Positions 55,571 to 64,000 of a stretch of 64,000 nt of DNA are shown in pieces (the first letter of the stretch is position 1; every line of letters begins with the position of its first letter). The stretch spans positions 318,944,893 to 319,008,892 of the forward strand of contig JAUPFV010000002.1 of the NCBI GenBank assembly GCA_036936605.1. The letters run 5' to 3'. The stretch comes from Limnanthes douglasii subsp. nivea. Lineage: Eukaryota > Streptophyta > Magnoliopsida > Brassicales > Limnanthaceae. The translations under genes were made by a program, and so were the position numbers. The notes below the pieces were generated by a model. It did not search any database, was not told the DNA's origin, and saw only the letters and a program-made list of their open reading frames with translations.

Positions 55571-55655
55571 TTTTGGGGTCTCATTATAGCCAAATAAGAT
55601 CTCATTATAGAGGGGTCTCATTATAACCAAATAGGGTCTCAATTTAGCCTTGCCC
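55571..55655 (-). repeat. Right terminal inverted repeat of MULE, partly duplicated
   Basis: The outer 45 bp pairs with the left end. Just inside, the TATAATGAGACCCC part is repeated once more in tandem (55576-55590 and 55612-55627, with a variant between), which the left end lacks. Confidence 0.9.
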
Positions 55656-55664
55656 AAGAAAAAA

Positions 55665-56521
55665 TTCAAACAAAAAAACTTACTTTTTATTAAATTTAAG
55701 TTCTAGAAGAGGACAGCCCTTTAATTATATGCTAGCGTGGACCGAAGAGTAGTTGTTGCTGGCTGGTTGTAGGTTCGAAAATCATTCTTCCGTCTTCCCT
55801 TTTTGTTTGATTAATTTGTTTTAAAAAGAAGGAAATATTTTGCCCTTGCTGTATTGTATTTTTTAATCCTTTGATTCAGTCTATTTTTATCGCATACTCG
55901 AGATTCAGCGTTTATTTCCGATCTAAATGGTTGCTCTAAGTTTGGATGGAGCACCTAGTTAGTTTAACTATCACTGCTAGAAGCCCCTTTAAATGTGTTT
56001 GACTGCGTATTCTCAGTTAGCATATTTCACATGAAGCATCCTTCTTTTTTAGATTTCATTTTCTATTCTTGTAACAATTTTAATTTTAGATCCCCTTCAT
56101 TCAAATAGATGTTTGTGGGCGAAGAGATTGGTACTTCTTGATGTATGCTCCTCCAGTGGGTTGTTATGTTCTCTGGATCCATCCTGTACATACAATGTAT
56201 CAGCAAATCTTCGTTTTCGATATCTTTACGCAATGCATAAGTCGTACAGTTTCCTGTAGTATATGATTTCAAAGTCGTTGATATTTTATCTATAAACAAA
56301 ATGATCTGAATTTATTTTTAAACCTACACCGATCCAAGCTTTTTAAGCGGTTTTAGACTCGTTACATTCTTTGATGAGACTGTTGGCTCACGCTCTATTC
56401 GACCAGAAACCGGTTCGAGAACCTTTCTTCACAAATACCCGAGATACCCTTCCTCCAGTCATTGCCAACAATTAGCTTTCATCCTTGACTCTCCCACAAT
56501 AAGGTTTTCACATAAGAACAA
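55665..56521. other. Intergenic DNA right of MULE
   Basis: No supported gene on either strand. The 78-codon minus-strand frame at 56063-56299 has no recognisable feature. Confidence 0.5.
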
Positions 56522-56530
56522 TTTATTTTT

Positions 56531-57691
56531 GGGAATTGCTAAAAAAAGCCGAAATTACTCCCCAAAGTTGCCTTTTTTTGTTTTCAATATTTACAAAATT
56601 GTCACTAGGCAAAAAATCCTAAACGTCTTTAGAAGTTCATTTAATTATGTTTTAAGCCATTATTTACTTCATGAGGTTACAAAACAGAAAATCTACCATA
56701 ACCTAACATTTTACTTCCTAAAATTCACTAAAATCATAAAAAATCAGAACTTAAACTAACCAAAATCCTTTTTTTCCAACTTTGTAAAATTTAATAAAAT
56801 GTTAACAAAACTTGTCGAAATGGTAACAAAACTTGTTTTTCTACAAACCAACACGAACATTGACCATTCTATCTTTATGTTTTTCTAAAAAAATAGTTTT
56901 AAAAAGAAAATAATAAAATGTCCGTTTCTACCAGACGATGGCGTCCAGGTGGTGTTCTTCGTCATCATCATGTCGAAAAAGATGGTACTTTCTACAGGGA
57001 AAATGACGGACACGATGGTGCTGACGTCATTGCATGGCGTACAAACCCATGTTTCCGCCGTGCAATGGCGTACAGACCCCTGTGTCCGTTGTGCAATGGC
57101 GGACAGACCCCTGTTTCCGCCATAAAATGGCGTTAGCACCATCATGTCCGCCATTGCATTGGCAGACAGACCTGTATCGTTTTTTTTCTAGTTTTTTAAC
57201 ATTTATCTTTTAATTTTGTCATTTTTATTTAATTTTTTAGTACGTTATCGCTTACTAAAAACTTATACTAACTAAAAACAGTATCAATTTACAATAAAAC
57301 AAAATACACATTACGGTTTGAGAAACTTTTCGAATAACTAAGATCTAAATATGGTTTTTTTTTTGCAAATAAGTCATTTAAGTGTTAGGATATATGATTA
57401 AATTGTTTTTAAGGCAAGAGGTAACATTTTAATTGATAATGATAGTGTTAACTTCTTTAGATTTAGTTTTAGTTCTTTATGTTTAGAGAGAGAAAGTAGA
57501 GAGAAAGTAGAGAGAAAGTAGAGAAATTGTATTTTTTTTTGGAAATTATGATAACTTCAGAGAGTAATTTCTTCTATTTATACGATTTCGTGAAGGACAA
57601 AATCGTCAAAAAAAAATAACTTCACGGAGTAATTTTTAAAATTCAAAACAAGCGGCTTCACGGAGTAAAAATGGTTTTTTTAGCAATTCCC
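56531..57691. mobile_element. Non-autonomous TIR element, probably MULE-derived (1.16 kb)
   Basis: Ends GGGAATTGCTAAAAAAA at 56531-56547 and its reverse complement at 57675-57691. Flanks TTTATTTTT (56522-56530) and TTTATTCTT (57692-57700) match at 8 of 9 bases, a likely 9-bp target duplication. Inside are a G+C-rich minisatellite (57030-57175), AGAGAGAAAGT repeats (57485-57525) and CTTCACGGAGTAA repeats. No transposase is encoded. Confidence 0.78.
57030..57175 (+). repeat. ~31-bp GC-rich minisatellite in TIR element
   Basis: About four imperfect units built on GCAATGGCG.ACAGACCCCTGT and TCCGCC, G+C-rich and CpG-containing in otherwise AT-rich DNA. Confidence 0.8.
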
Positions 57692-57700
57692 TTTATTCTT

Positions 57701-58340
57701 TTATTTCGCTTGTCGTTAGTTTGTCTAACACTTTTCGGCTGAGGAGGTAAGTTAGACTGTTTGAGTTATATTTGATAGATCCGAAGGCGGCCAACGTGTC
57801 AGCTAGTCTTCTCTCATTAGACTTGTAAATTATTATTTTTCTTCTCTTTTCCATCTTCTACGTAATTTGTATCAACCCTCTACGTAATTTGTATATGATA
57901 GGGTAAAAAAGACCACTCTTTTTATAGCTAGTAGCAATTCAATTTCAAATGGTTTGAGCTTGGAAGAAATCTGCTAGCTTTGATATACGGTAATTAACTA
58001 CTTCACATATCTATTTTATTCTGGTCGGTTTGGAGACATCAAAGGAAGACCACCATCTCTGTCCGGGTGCGATCATAACTTTATTCATTCGTCAAAACTT
58101 AGGGGTAACCATTAGCATTAAGGCCAATCACCAACAAACATCTATCATACATATGACATTATATGATGTGATAGTTTATGGCCAACACACATCTAAAAAA
58201 CCTAGGTTCCACTTGGTCTTTTTGGAGAAATAAGAGAAAGACCATCATATATATTCGGTTACAAAACATAACTTCCTTTATCCGTTGAACATTGGGGATA
58301 ACAATTAACATTAAGGTCAATCACCACATCATATTTGTCA
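57701..58340. other. Intergenic DNA with imperfect ~185-bp duplication
   Basis: 58030-58200 and 58215-58340 share GGAGA, AGACCATCAT, AACTT.CTTTAT and GGGGATAAC/GGGGTAACC words followed by TTA.CATTAAGG.CAATCACCA. No gene supported. Confidence 0.5.
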
Positions 58341-58733
58341 TAAATACTGATAAAGATATAAATAATTTGAGCCTTAATAATAAGTTTAGAATGGTTAAAA
58401 GGTCTACAAATAATGTATAAGTAAGGTTTTATGCAAGAAAGAAACTTAAAGGACTAAAAGTGTAATATTTGATAAATATGTTTTTATTTAGTAATGTAAT
58501 AGGGTGAAAAGTCTTGTAAATGTAGTGTGTGTCTGTTACATGACATCCTTATAAATATGTGTACTTTATCTTGAAAAAAGGATGAATCATAACACTTTTA
58601 TTTTAACACTTGTCATTTTCTCTCTCTAACATTCTTCAACAACTTTCTCTCTCGAGCTATTCAATCAATTATCCTAAACATTGTCTTAGACCAAATATAA
58701 TCTTTTCACTTCCAATTATTCCTCGAGTAATCT

Positions 58734-58750
58734 GTGGCGACCACAGTGGG
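58734..58750 (+). promoter_or_regulatory. Primer binding site, third Tat element
   Basis: TGGCGACCACAGTGGGA, identical to the site at 1870. Confidence 0.75.
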
Positions 58751-58827
58751 AGGTATGCTTGGTACCTAGATTTTATAACTAAAACCAGAAACTATTAATT
58801 TTTTTTATGTTTGAATCATTGTGATCA

Positions 58828-60530
58828 ATGGATCCCGCACGTGTAGATCCAGTAGTGTTCGTAGACGTGGAGGTGGTCGAGGCAGGTCTAAGACAAAGAA
58901 AAGCTCAAATCGATCTATAATTGGAAGATCACTTAGCGTTAAAGGATCGAAGGAATTAGTTATTAGAGAAAATAACTGAGCTAAATGACCAGCAGGTTTA
59001 GAGGGAATAATCTGTATTGGCTAAATCGAGAAGAGTTCGCTCCGAGGTTCAAAGGGTGAACGAAGAAAGAATGAAACTCGAGAAAAAGATCTGAGAGGAA
59101 GAGGTAGTCGTCAGGAAGTTATGTTTGAGAAGGATAAAAGCTATCATTTTTTTAGAAAGGAAAGAAAAGATAAACATAGGTATAATCCTCTAGTGTCTAG
59201 TGAATCTCCAATCTCAGATTCAGATGGGCAATCCCAAACACCTGAACGAGGTAATGATGACCGAATACAGAGAGATTTTGGTGATAAACACTATTTGAAG
59301 ATGTGTGTAAGTCGAAATCAAGGATACCAAAGTCAGAAAAAATATAAGAAACAAAGTGGGTCTCAACATGTACTTGAAAGATTAAATTTTGAGTATAATG
59401 TGACTAATCAGTTCACTAACTCTTCAGATCAAGGACTTTATGTGATTACAAATGATAGTATAGAGGGTCAGTATACACAATGAGTAGATTGGAGAACGTC
59501 TCATTTGTCAGCAGAAATCAGGTCTATAGCATTTCCGAAGCATTTTCATATTACCAAAATGGAAAAGTTCAAAAGGATACGGGATCCTGATGATCATATT
59601 GAACAACTCAAGAACTATATGATGAATTTTGATGATAATAATAAATTGTTGTGCCGCGCTTTCTCTCAGAATTTTAAGAGCATTGCATTGAAGTGGTATA
59701 ACATGATTCCGAAGGGGTTTTAAATAACTTTGGGATGTTTTATACCGCTTTTCGAAGGCAATTTATTGGTAGTAAGAAGATGCGTTCTAATGGGGATACC
59801 ATAATTCAGTGCAAACAAAACATAGGAGAAAACCTGAAGGATTATACAATTTTTTTTTGTGATTACTAAGAGTGGTTTGGAAGATTATGATGAGCAAGTT
59901 GTTGTTTTATTCCGACAGGGGTTGCTCCCATGGGATTTAGCTAATGAGACAATAAAGAGGAGAGCACTAACTTTGGGGCCTCTGATGACTCAGGTAGAAG
60001 AGCAGATCAAGGTTGACAAGTCAACATGGGTGTCGATTAGGCCAATTCCATCACAAAGATAATTATAGTAGGGAAGCACGTCAAATACACAAAGGAATCA
60101 GCCACAATTATCTTTTTGACACATGGCTCGAAACAGTTTTCCTTCTCAGTCGGGATCATCCCAAGTAATGGCTTCGGTTTATGAGCAGCAAAAGTTTAGG
60201 TCAAATCAATGCGTCCGACCCGAGTATTATGATAAGTTGACTAAAAATGTAGTGACCATCTTCGAAATGACAAAAAATTATGTTCAACTCTGAGAACCAC
60301 CACCAATAACAAAACCAAGAGAAGAAAAGAGTGCAATTTTTTCAAGTAACACAATGACGTTGGACATGACACCGCGGATTGTATAGAATTAAGTAAGAAA
60401 ATCCAAATATTGATAGAGAATGAAAAACTAACCACTTTTGTCAAGAAGTAAGTTAGGTCACATGAATTATCGGAGGTAAACCAAACATGACAGGTTGGGA
60501 ACGTTTCTTCTAAACAAGAAAATATGACGG
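58828..60530 (+). pseudogene. gag: Gag of third Tat element, decayed
   Basis: ATG at 58828 opens a short charged frame with stops. 59121-59483 is the charged N-terminal region. 59505-59723 holds the Gag core (MEKFKRIRDPDDHIEQLKNY, NKLLCRAFSQNF). 59859-60062 continues it. A zinc-knuckle remnant near 60335-60390 reads H.DVGHDTADCIEL. It is closest to the Gag at 1940-4282. Confidence 0.8.
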
Positions 60531-60594
60531 TGATAACTGGTCCTGGGGATAGATTTGATGTAGCTACCGAGTCCTTGATCCTGATCCGAATTAG

Positions 60595-61260
60595 ATGGTT
60601 GTGTCAGTGGTAAATGAACCAAAATCTCAAAGTAGGGCTCAAAGTTTATGTGAATATTTTGAGTCTTTGTCAATTTTTAGAGGTGATACTATGGTTGGAA
60701 ATACCAACAGCTCTCGAAAGAGGCATATCGTGAGTCTAACCACACAACTAGTTGGTGTAACTCCAATTCATCTTTATGGGAAGAATCCTATACCTTTTAT
60801 TCTTTTCAATGAAGATGACTAGGGATGTTCCTGGACCCCATGAAGATACGATTATGATCGGATATGAGATAACAAGAATCAAGATTCGAAGGATACTCAT
60901 TGATACTGACAGCTATGCCAATGTGTTGTTCTAATCAATAGATGAAAAAATGCAAGACCCCTTTCTATAATATTTCGTTCAGAAAGGACTATAATTGGGT
61001 TCACTGGTTGACAACTAATGTTAATAGGGAGTCCAAGGAGGAAGTCTTGTTAGGAAAATAGCCATTTAAGAAGAATGTGAGGGTGCTACTCATGATGGTA
61101 AATAGTTCGACAGCATACCATGCGATTTTTGGTAGATCTTGGTTGTAAATAATATATGCCATAACTTCAACGGTTCAAAAATGTTTAAAATATATGGTTG
61201 GATATCACGTTAGGACAGTTCAAAGCAGTCAACAGGTAGCCTAAGAATCTTATGCAACAT
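60595..61260 (+). pseudogene. Protease region of third Tat element, decayed
   Basis: The block SLCEYFESLSIFRGDT is followed by SSRKRHIVSLTTQL and, near 60888, RRILIDTDSYANVLF. The catalytic D-T-G has become D-T-D, so the protease is dead. Stops follow. Confidence 0.75.
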
Positions 61261-61292
61261 CCTTACACACCAAAAAGATTATTAATGTTGAA

Positions 61293-61322
61293 GGGGGGGG
61301 GGGGGGGGGGTGGTGGTGGTGG
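61293..61322 (+). repeat. G18 homopolymer followed by TGG repeats
   Basis: Eighteen consecutive G, then (TGG)n to about 61322, at the position where the young Tat element encodes GLSGGEGE next to the gag stop. Probably replication slippage in a G-rich tract. Confidence 0.85.
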
Positions 61323-61479
61323 TGAAAGAATAACATAATTTGTCAAAAAAATTAAATATTTTTTCTTGGAGTCCTGAGGATTTAGGGGGAGTTCTGTCTA
61401 GCATAATTTGTCATAACTAGTTGTAAAACCAAATATAAGTCCCATCATCCAAAAATGAAGGGGTTTTTCTCTTGAAAAG

Positions 61480-62640
61480 TCAAAAGACAATTGTGGTAGA
61501 GGTGAACTAGCTTTCAAAAGTTGGCGATATAAGAGAAGCTCAGTATTCAGTGTAGACATCGAATCCAGTACTTTTAAAGAAAAATAATGGTAAGTGGATG
61601 ATGCGTGTTGATTTCACAGGATTCAAACCGGGCTTGTCTGAAGAATCCGTTTCATGTTCCAAGAATAGATAAACTTGTTGGTTCAACTTCGACTAATAAA
61701 TTCCTCTTGTTCATGGATATTTTTGTTGGGTATAACTAGATTCAGATGAATCCAAGGGATTAGAAAAGCACTACGTCTATCACTCATAGAGGGTTACATT
61801 ATTGTTGAGTAATGGCTCTGGTCTTAAAAATGCTGGAGCTACTTATCAAAAGTTAGTGAACAAAGCTTTTGCTACTCAGATCAGACGCAATATGGAGGTT
61901 TACATAGATGATATGCTGGTTAAAAGTACCAACGATGATAATCATTTTTGAGATCTAGAATAAATATTTGCTAATATAAGTGCCATTCGTATGAAGCTGA
62001 ATTCTGAGAATTTTACTTTTAGAGTCCGTTCAAGAATTTTTGTGTGTTACATAGTCAGTGAGAAGGAGATCAAAGTGAATCCAGAGCAGTTGAAAGCTTT
62101 AATAACAATGGAACCTCCTTAGACGATTAAGGAAGTACACATCTTAACGAGATGATTGGCAACTTTAAACAGACTTATCTCTAGGTCTTCTGATAAGTGC
62201 GCTCTATTTTTTAAAGTTTTAAGGCAAGTTATAGAGTTTTCTTGGACACCAGAATGTGATGAGGCGTTTGCCAAAATCAAAGCACATTTATCATCTCTAG
62301 ATATTTTGACTAAGCCTATTTTGGTGAAAAATTATTTCTCTACATCGCGGTCTCAGATTTTATAGTGAGTCTAGGTCTGGTAAGGGAGGTGAATCCTTAT
62401 CCACACCCCGTATATTATGTGAGTAATAGTATGCTAAATTCAAAGAAAATCTACTTGAATTTGGAGAACTTGGCTTTGGCCTTGGTTGTAGCTGCTCGAA
62501 AAAAGAATCTTTATATTCAAGCTCATTTGTTCATAGTTAGAAATTCATTCCTATTAAAATATGAGTTACAAAAGGAATATATTTTTGGGAGGATGATGAA
62601 GTGGTCTGTACAGTGGGAGACTATCAATAGGCCTATAATA
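61480..62640 (+). pseudogene. pol: Reverse transcriptase and RNase H of third Tat element, decayed
   Basis: RT remnants from about 61500 (EAQYSV, LLKKNNGKW, DFTGF) to the catalytic YIDDMLVKS at 61900, then NSENFTF and MATLNRLISRSSDKCALFF (62156). RNase H at 62230-62640 includes ECDEAFAKIKAHLSS, YPHPVYYVSNS and LALALVVAARK. Frequent stops. Confidence 0.8.
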
Positions 62641-62649
62641 CCTCTTGTA

Positions 62650-63790
62650 AGTTGTTAGGCCATTTACCAACTGTTCCTTTTAAATTCTCTTTGAGTCCTA
62701 CTAGTATAGTTCTATTTGCAACCTCTACTTATCCATTGGCGTGGGGATGAAAAAGTGAGGAGAAACAATGATGAATTCCCTTTGATGTACCAAATTGCTT
62801 TATGTCTTTATTGTCAAATTGTGGATCATTATCTTTGGTTATACGTCTAGGAATTCTGAACCTACAACATATATTAGAGAGAATATATTTGATTACTTCT
62901 TGGGAAGTTGTTACGAAGAGTGGTGCAACTTTCACCCACTTAGAAAAGTAATCAATTTCTAAAATGATAGTTCGACATCCCCTGAAGCCATTGGAAATGG
63001 TCCGGCCAAGTTAAGTCCCCACCTATCAAAGGGCACTGCTTCTGAAAATGATTCCATATGAGTTGCTGGTACATGGATTGTGTTTCCATACCTTTAGAAA
63101 AGGGTCACATAGAAGGACATTCTTGTATGAACTTCCATTTCACGAGTTGTTACCATAGAAGGACATTATTGTCTAAGAATCCAAGGGTATGCCTCAGAAT
63201 ATGCAATACTAGCCAGTGAATCCGCCATTGAATTTTCAGATCTTGGGACATGCTCATATTTAACATATTTAAAAACAGTAGAAACTTCTCTTAAGACCCT
63301 TAAGTATTTTACTAGTTGATCTTTCTTGGTTTCTGATTGTCCTTGGGTCTAATGGATGATTAACTGTGAGTCGCTTAACAACGAAATTCTTTCGGCACCA
63401 CATATCTGAGCCAACTTTAAGCCCGCTATAGCTGCTTCATATTCTGCTTCATTATTAGAGGCTCGTAACCCGAAACGTATAGCTTGGTATACTAAATCCC
63501 CAAAGAGAGAAATGAAGCAAATTCCAGCCCCACATCTCATCGTACTGGATCCACCATCGGTTTGAACCACCCATTCCTTTCTAGGCTTGTTGACTTGAGA
63601 CTAGTATCAGGTGTTTCCGAATGGAATTCAACTAGGAAATTTTCTACAGCTTGAGTTTTAATTGCCGTTCGAGGAGCAAAGTCAATATCATACTCCCCTA
63701 GTTCGACAAACGATTTATTCCTTCGGCCTGATACATTTGGAATACATTCTTAAGAGGTAAATAAGTTCGAACTGTGATTCCTTATCAACA
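62650..63790 (-). pseudogene. Inverted segment: archaeal RNase H and integrase core
   Basis: Opposite strand to the rest of the element. Read from 63790 leftward: end of RNase H (FAPRTAIKTQAVENFLVEF), archaeal-type RNase H at 63570-63349 (QTDGGSS, NNEAEYEAA, SDSQL), a linker (YEHVPRSENSMADSLASIAY), then, with the HHCC finger deleted, integrase core pieces IHVPATHMES, FDRWGLNLAGPFPMASG and, at 62935-62729, DNDPQFDNKD. Several stops. Confidence 0.8.
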
Positions 63791-63794
63791 ATTT

Positions 63795-64000
63795 CATATT
63801 CCAAAGAGTATCCTAGCTCAAAGGTTAAGGTTTAAGGCACACATATATACAGATCTTGGGATATTTAATACAAAAAAATCACTAAGCCGATTATAGTCAC
63901 AGTGTTTAAGAAGAAATAAATCCCAATTTTTTTTGTCCGGGTTACATGATGGGGAAGGTTCTGCTCATTGCAGATATAAAACTTTGACGATGAGAGTATT
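63795..64000 (+). pseudogene. Integrase HHCC region of third Tat element, partial
   Basis: Plus-strand text resumes with LRFKAHIYTDLGIFNTKKS and then LHDGEGSAHCRYKTLTMRV, matching pol residues about 685-745 of the young element. Cut by the window end. Confidence 0.75.

Larger units (their letters stand above)
45198..55655. mobile_element. Complete Mutator-like element carrying transposase-OTU, PMD and small genes
   Basis: Ends are inverted repeats of about 45 bp (left GGTCAAGGCTATATTGGGAC, right end in reverse GGGCAAGGCTAAATTGAGAC), flanked by a perfect 9-bp duplication AAGAAAAAA at 45189-45197 and 55656-55664. Nine-base duplications are the Mutator signature. The 10458-bp interior holds a FAR1-type transposase, an OTU domain, three to four small-protein genes, a PMD gene, a 147-bp tandem array and subterminal motif clusters. 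The perfect duplication implies a fairly recent insertion, although several genes carry stop codons. Confidence 0.95.
58346..64000 (+). mobile_element. Third Tat-lineage element, heavily decayed, runs off window
   Basis: A primer site identical to the one in the young Tat element (58734-58750) follows a probable 5' LTR with a TATA box (58550-58557). Gag, protease, RT and RNase H follow on the plus strand with many stops. 62650-63790 is inverted, and the plus-strand order resumes at about 63800. The 3' end and second LTR lie outside the window. The LTR's left end is not determined; 58346 is only the first plausible TG. Confidence 0.8.

Noticed and set aside
56063..56299. 78-codon minus-strand frame
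   Set aside because: No recognisable motif, promoter or relative in the window; not distinguishable from chance.
58346..58730. Exact 5' LTR boundaries of the third Tat element
   Set aside because: No second LTR in the window to compare with, and no clear TG...CA pair; only the primer site and TATA box are supported.
62650..63790. A simple internal inversion of the third Tat element
   Set aside because: Domain order in the inverted piece spans both sides of the HHCC finger that remains on the plus strand, so a single inversion does not account for it.

Overview
The window looks like nuclear DNA of a flowering plant. It is AT-rich and packed with plant-type transposable elements: Tat-lineage Ty3/gypsy, Ty1/copia, L1-type LINE, Mutator-like (MULE) and foldback elements. 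I see one apparently intact host gene, in about twelve exons with GT..AG introns, encoding a scramblase-family protein (AIM25-like). The species cannot be named from the sequence. I found no tRNA, rRNA, CRISPR array or bacterial-type operon.

Layout. 1-1373 and 11995-about 13450 are two halves of a decayed plant-mobile-domain (PMD) gene with a small-protein gene beside it, split by a very young Tat retrotransposon (1374-11994; LTRs identical by eye, target duplication ACTAT). 14.4-19.2 kb is a degenerate copia element on the minus strand. A 5'-truncated LINE starts near 20.39 kb and is broken twice: by an older Tat element (20675-31133, target duplication GTATC), and near 31.75-35.84 kb by a roughly 0.7-kb LTR-like insert that itself received a small non-autonomous LTR element (31759-35121, target duplication ATGGA). 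The LINE ends near 37.9 kb with an RNase H domain. The scramblase gene occupies 38.8-43.0 kb, followed by a 0.4-kb foldback sequence (about 44.28-44.68 kb).

45198-55655 is a complete 10.46-kb MULE with terminal inverted repeats and a perfect 9-bp target duplication. It carries a four-exon FAR1-type transposase continuing into an OTU protease domain, three to four members of a small protein family I do not recognise, a PMD gene, a 147-bp tandem array and clustered subterminal motifs. 56531-57691 is a separate non-autonomous TIR element. 58.4-64.0 kb is a third, heavily decayed Tat element with an inverted internal segment, running off the window.

How the genes relate. Tat gag-protease and pol lie in one frame separated by stop codons in readthrough-like contexts. 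A spliced antisense gene with its own TATA box is conserved in two diverged Tat families. In the MULE, transposase/OTU, PMD and the small family travel as one cassette, and the decayed element at the left of the window has the same PMD plus small-protein pairing. That pairing is the strongest candidate here for an undescribed system.
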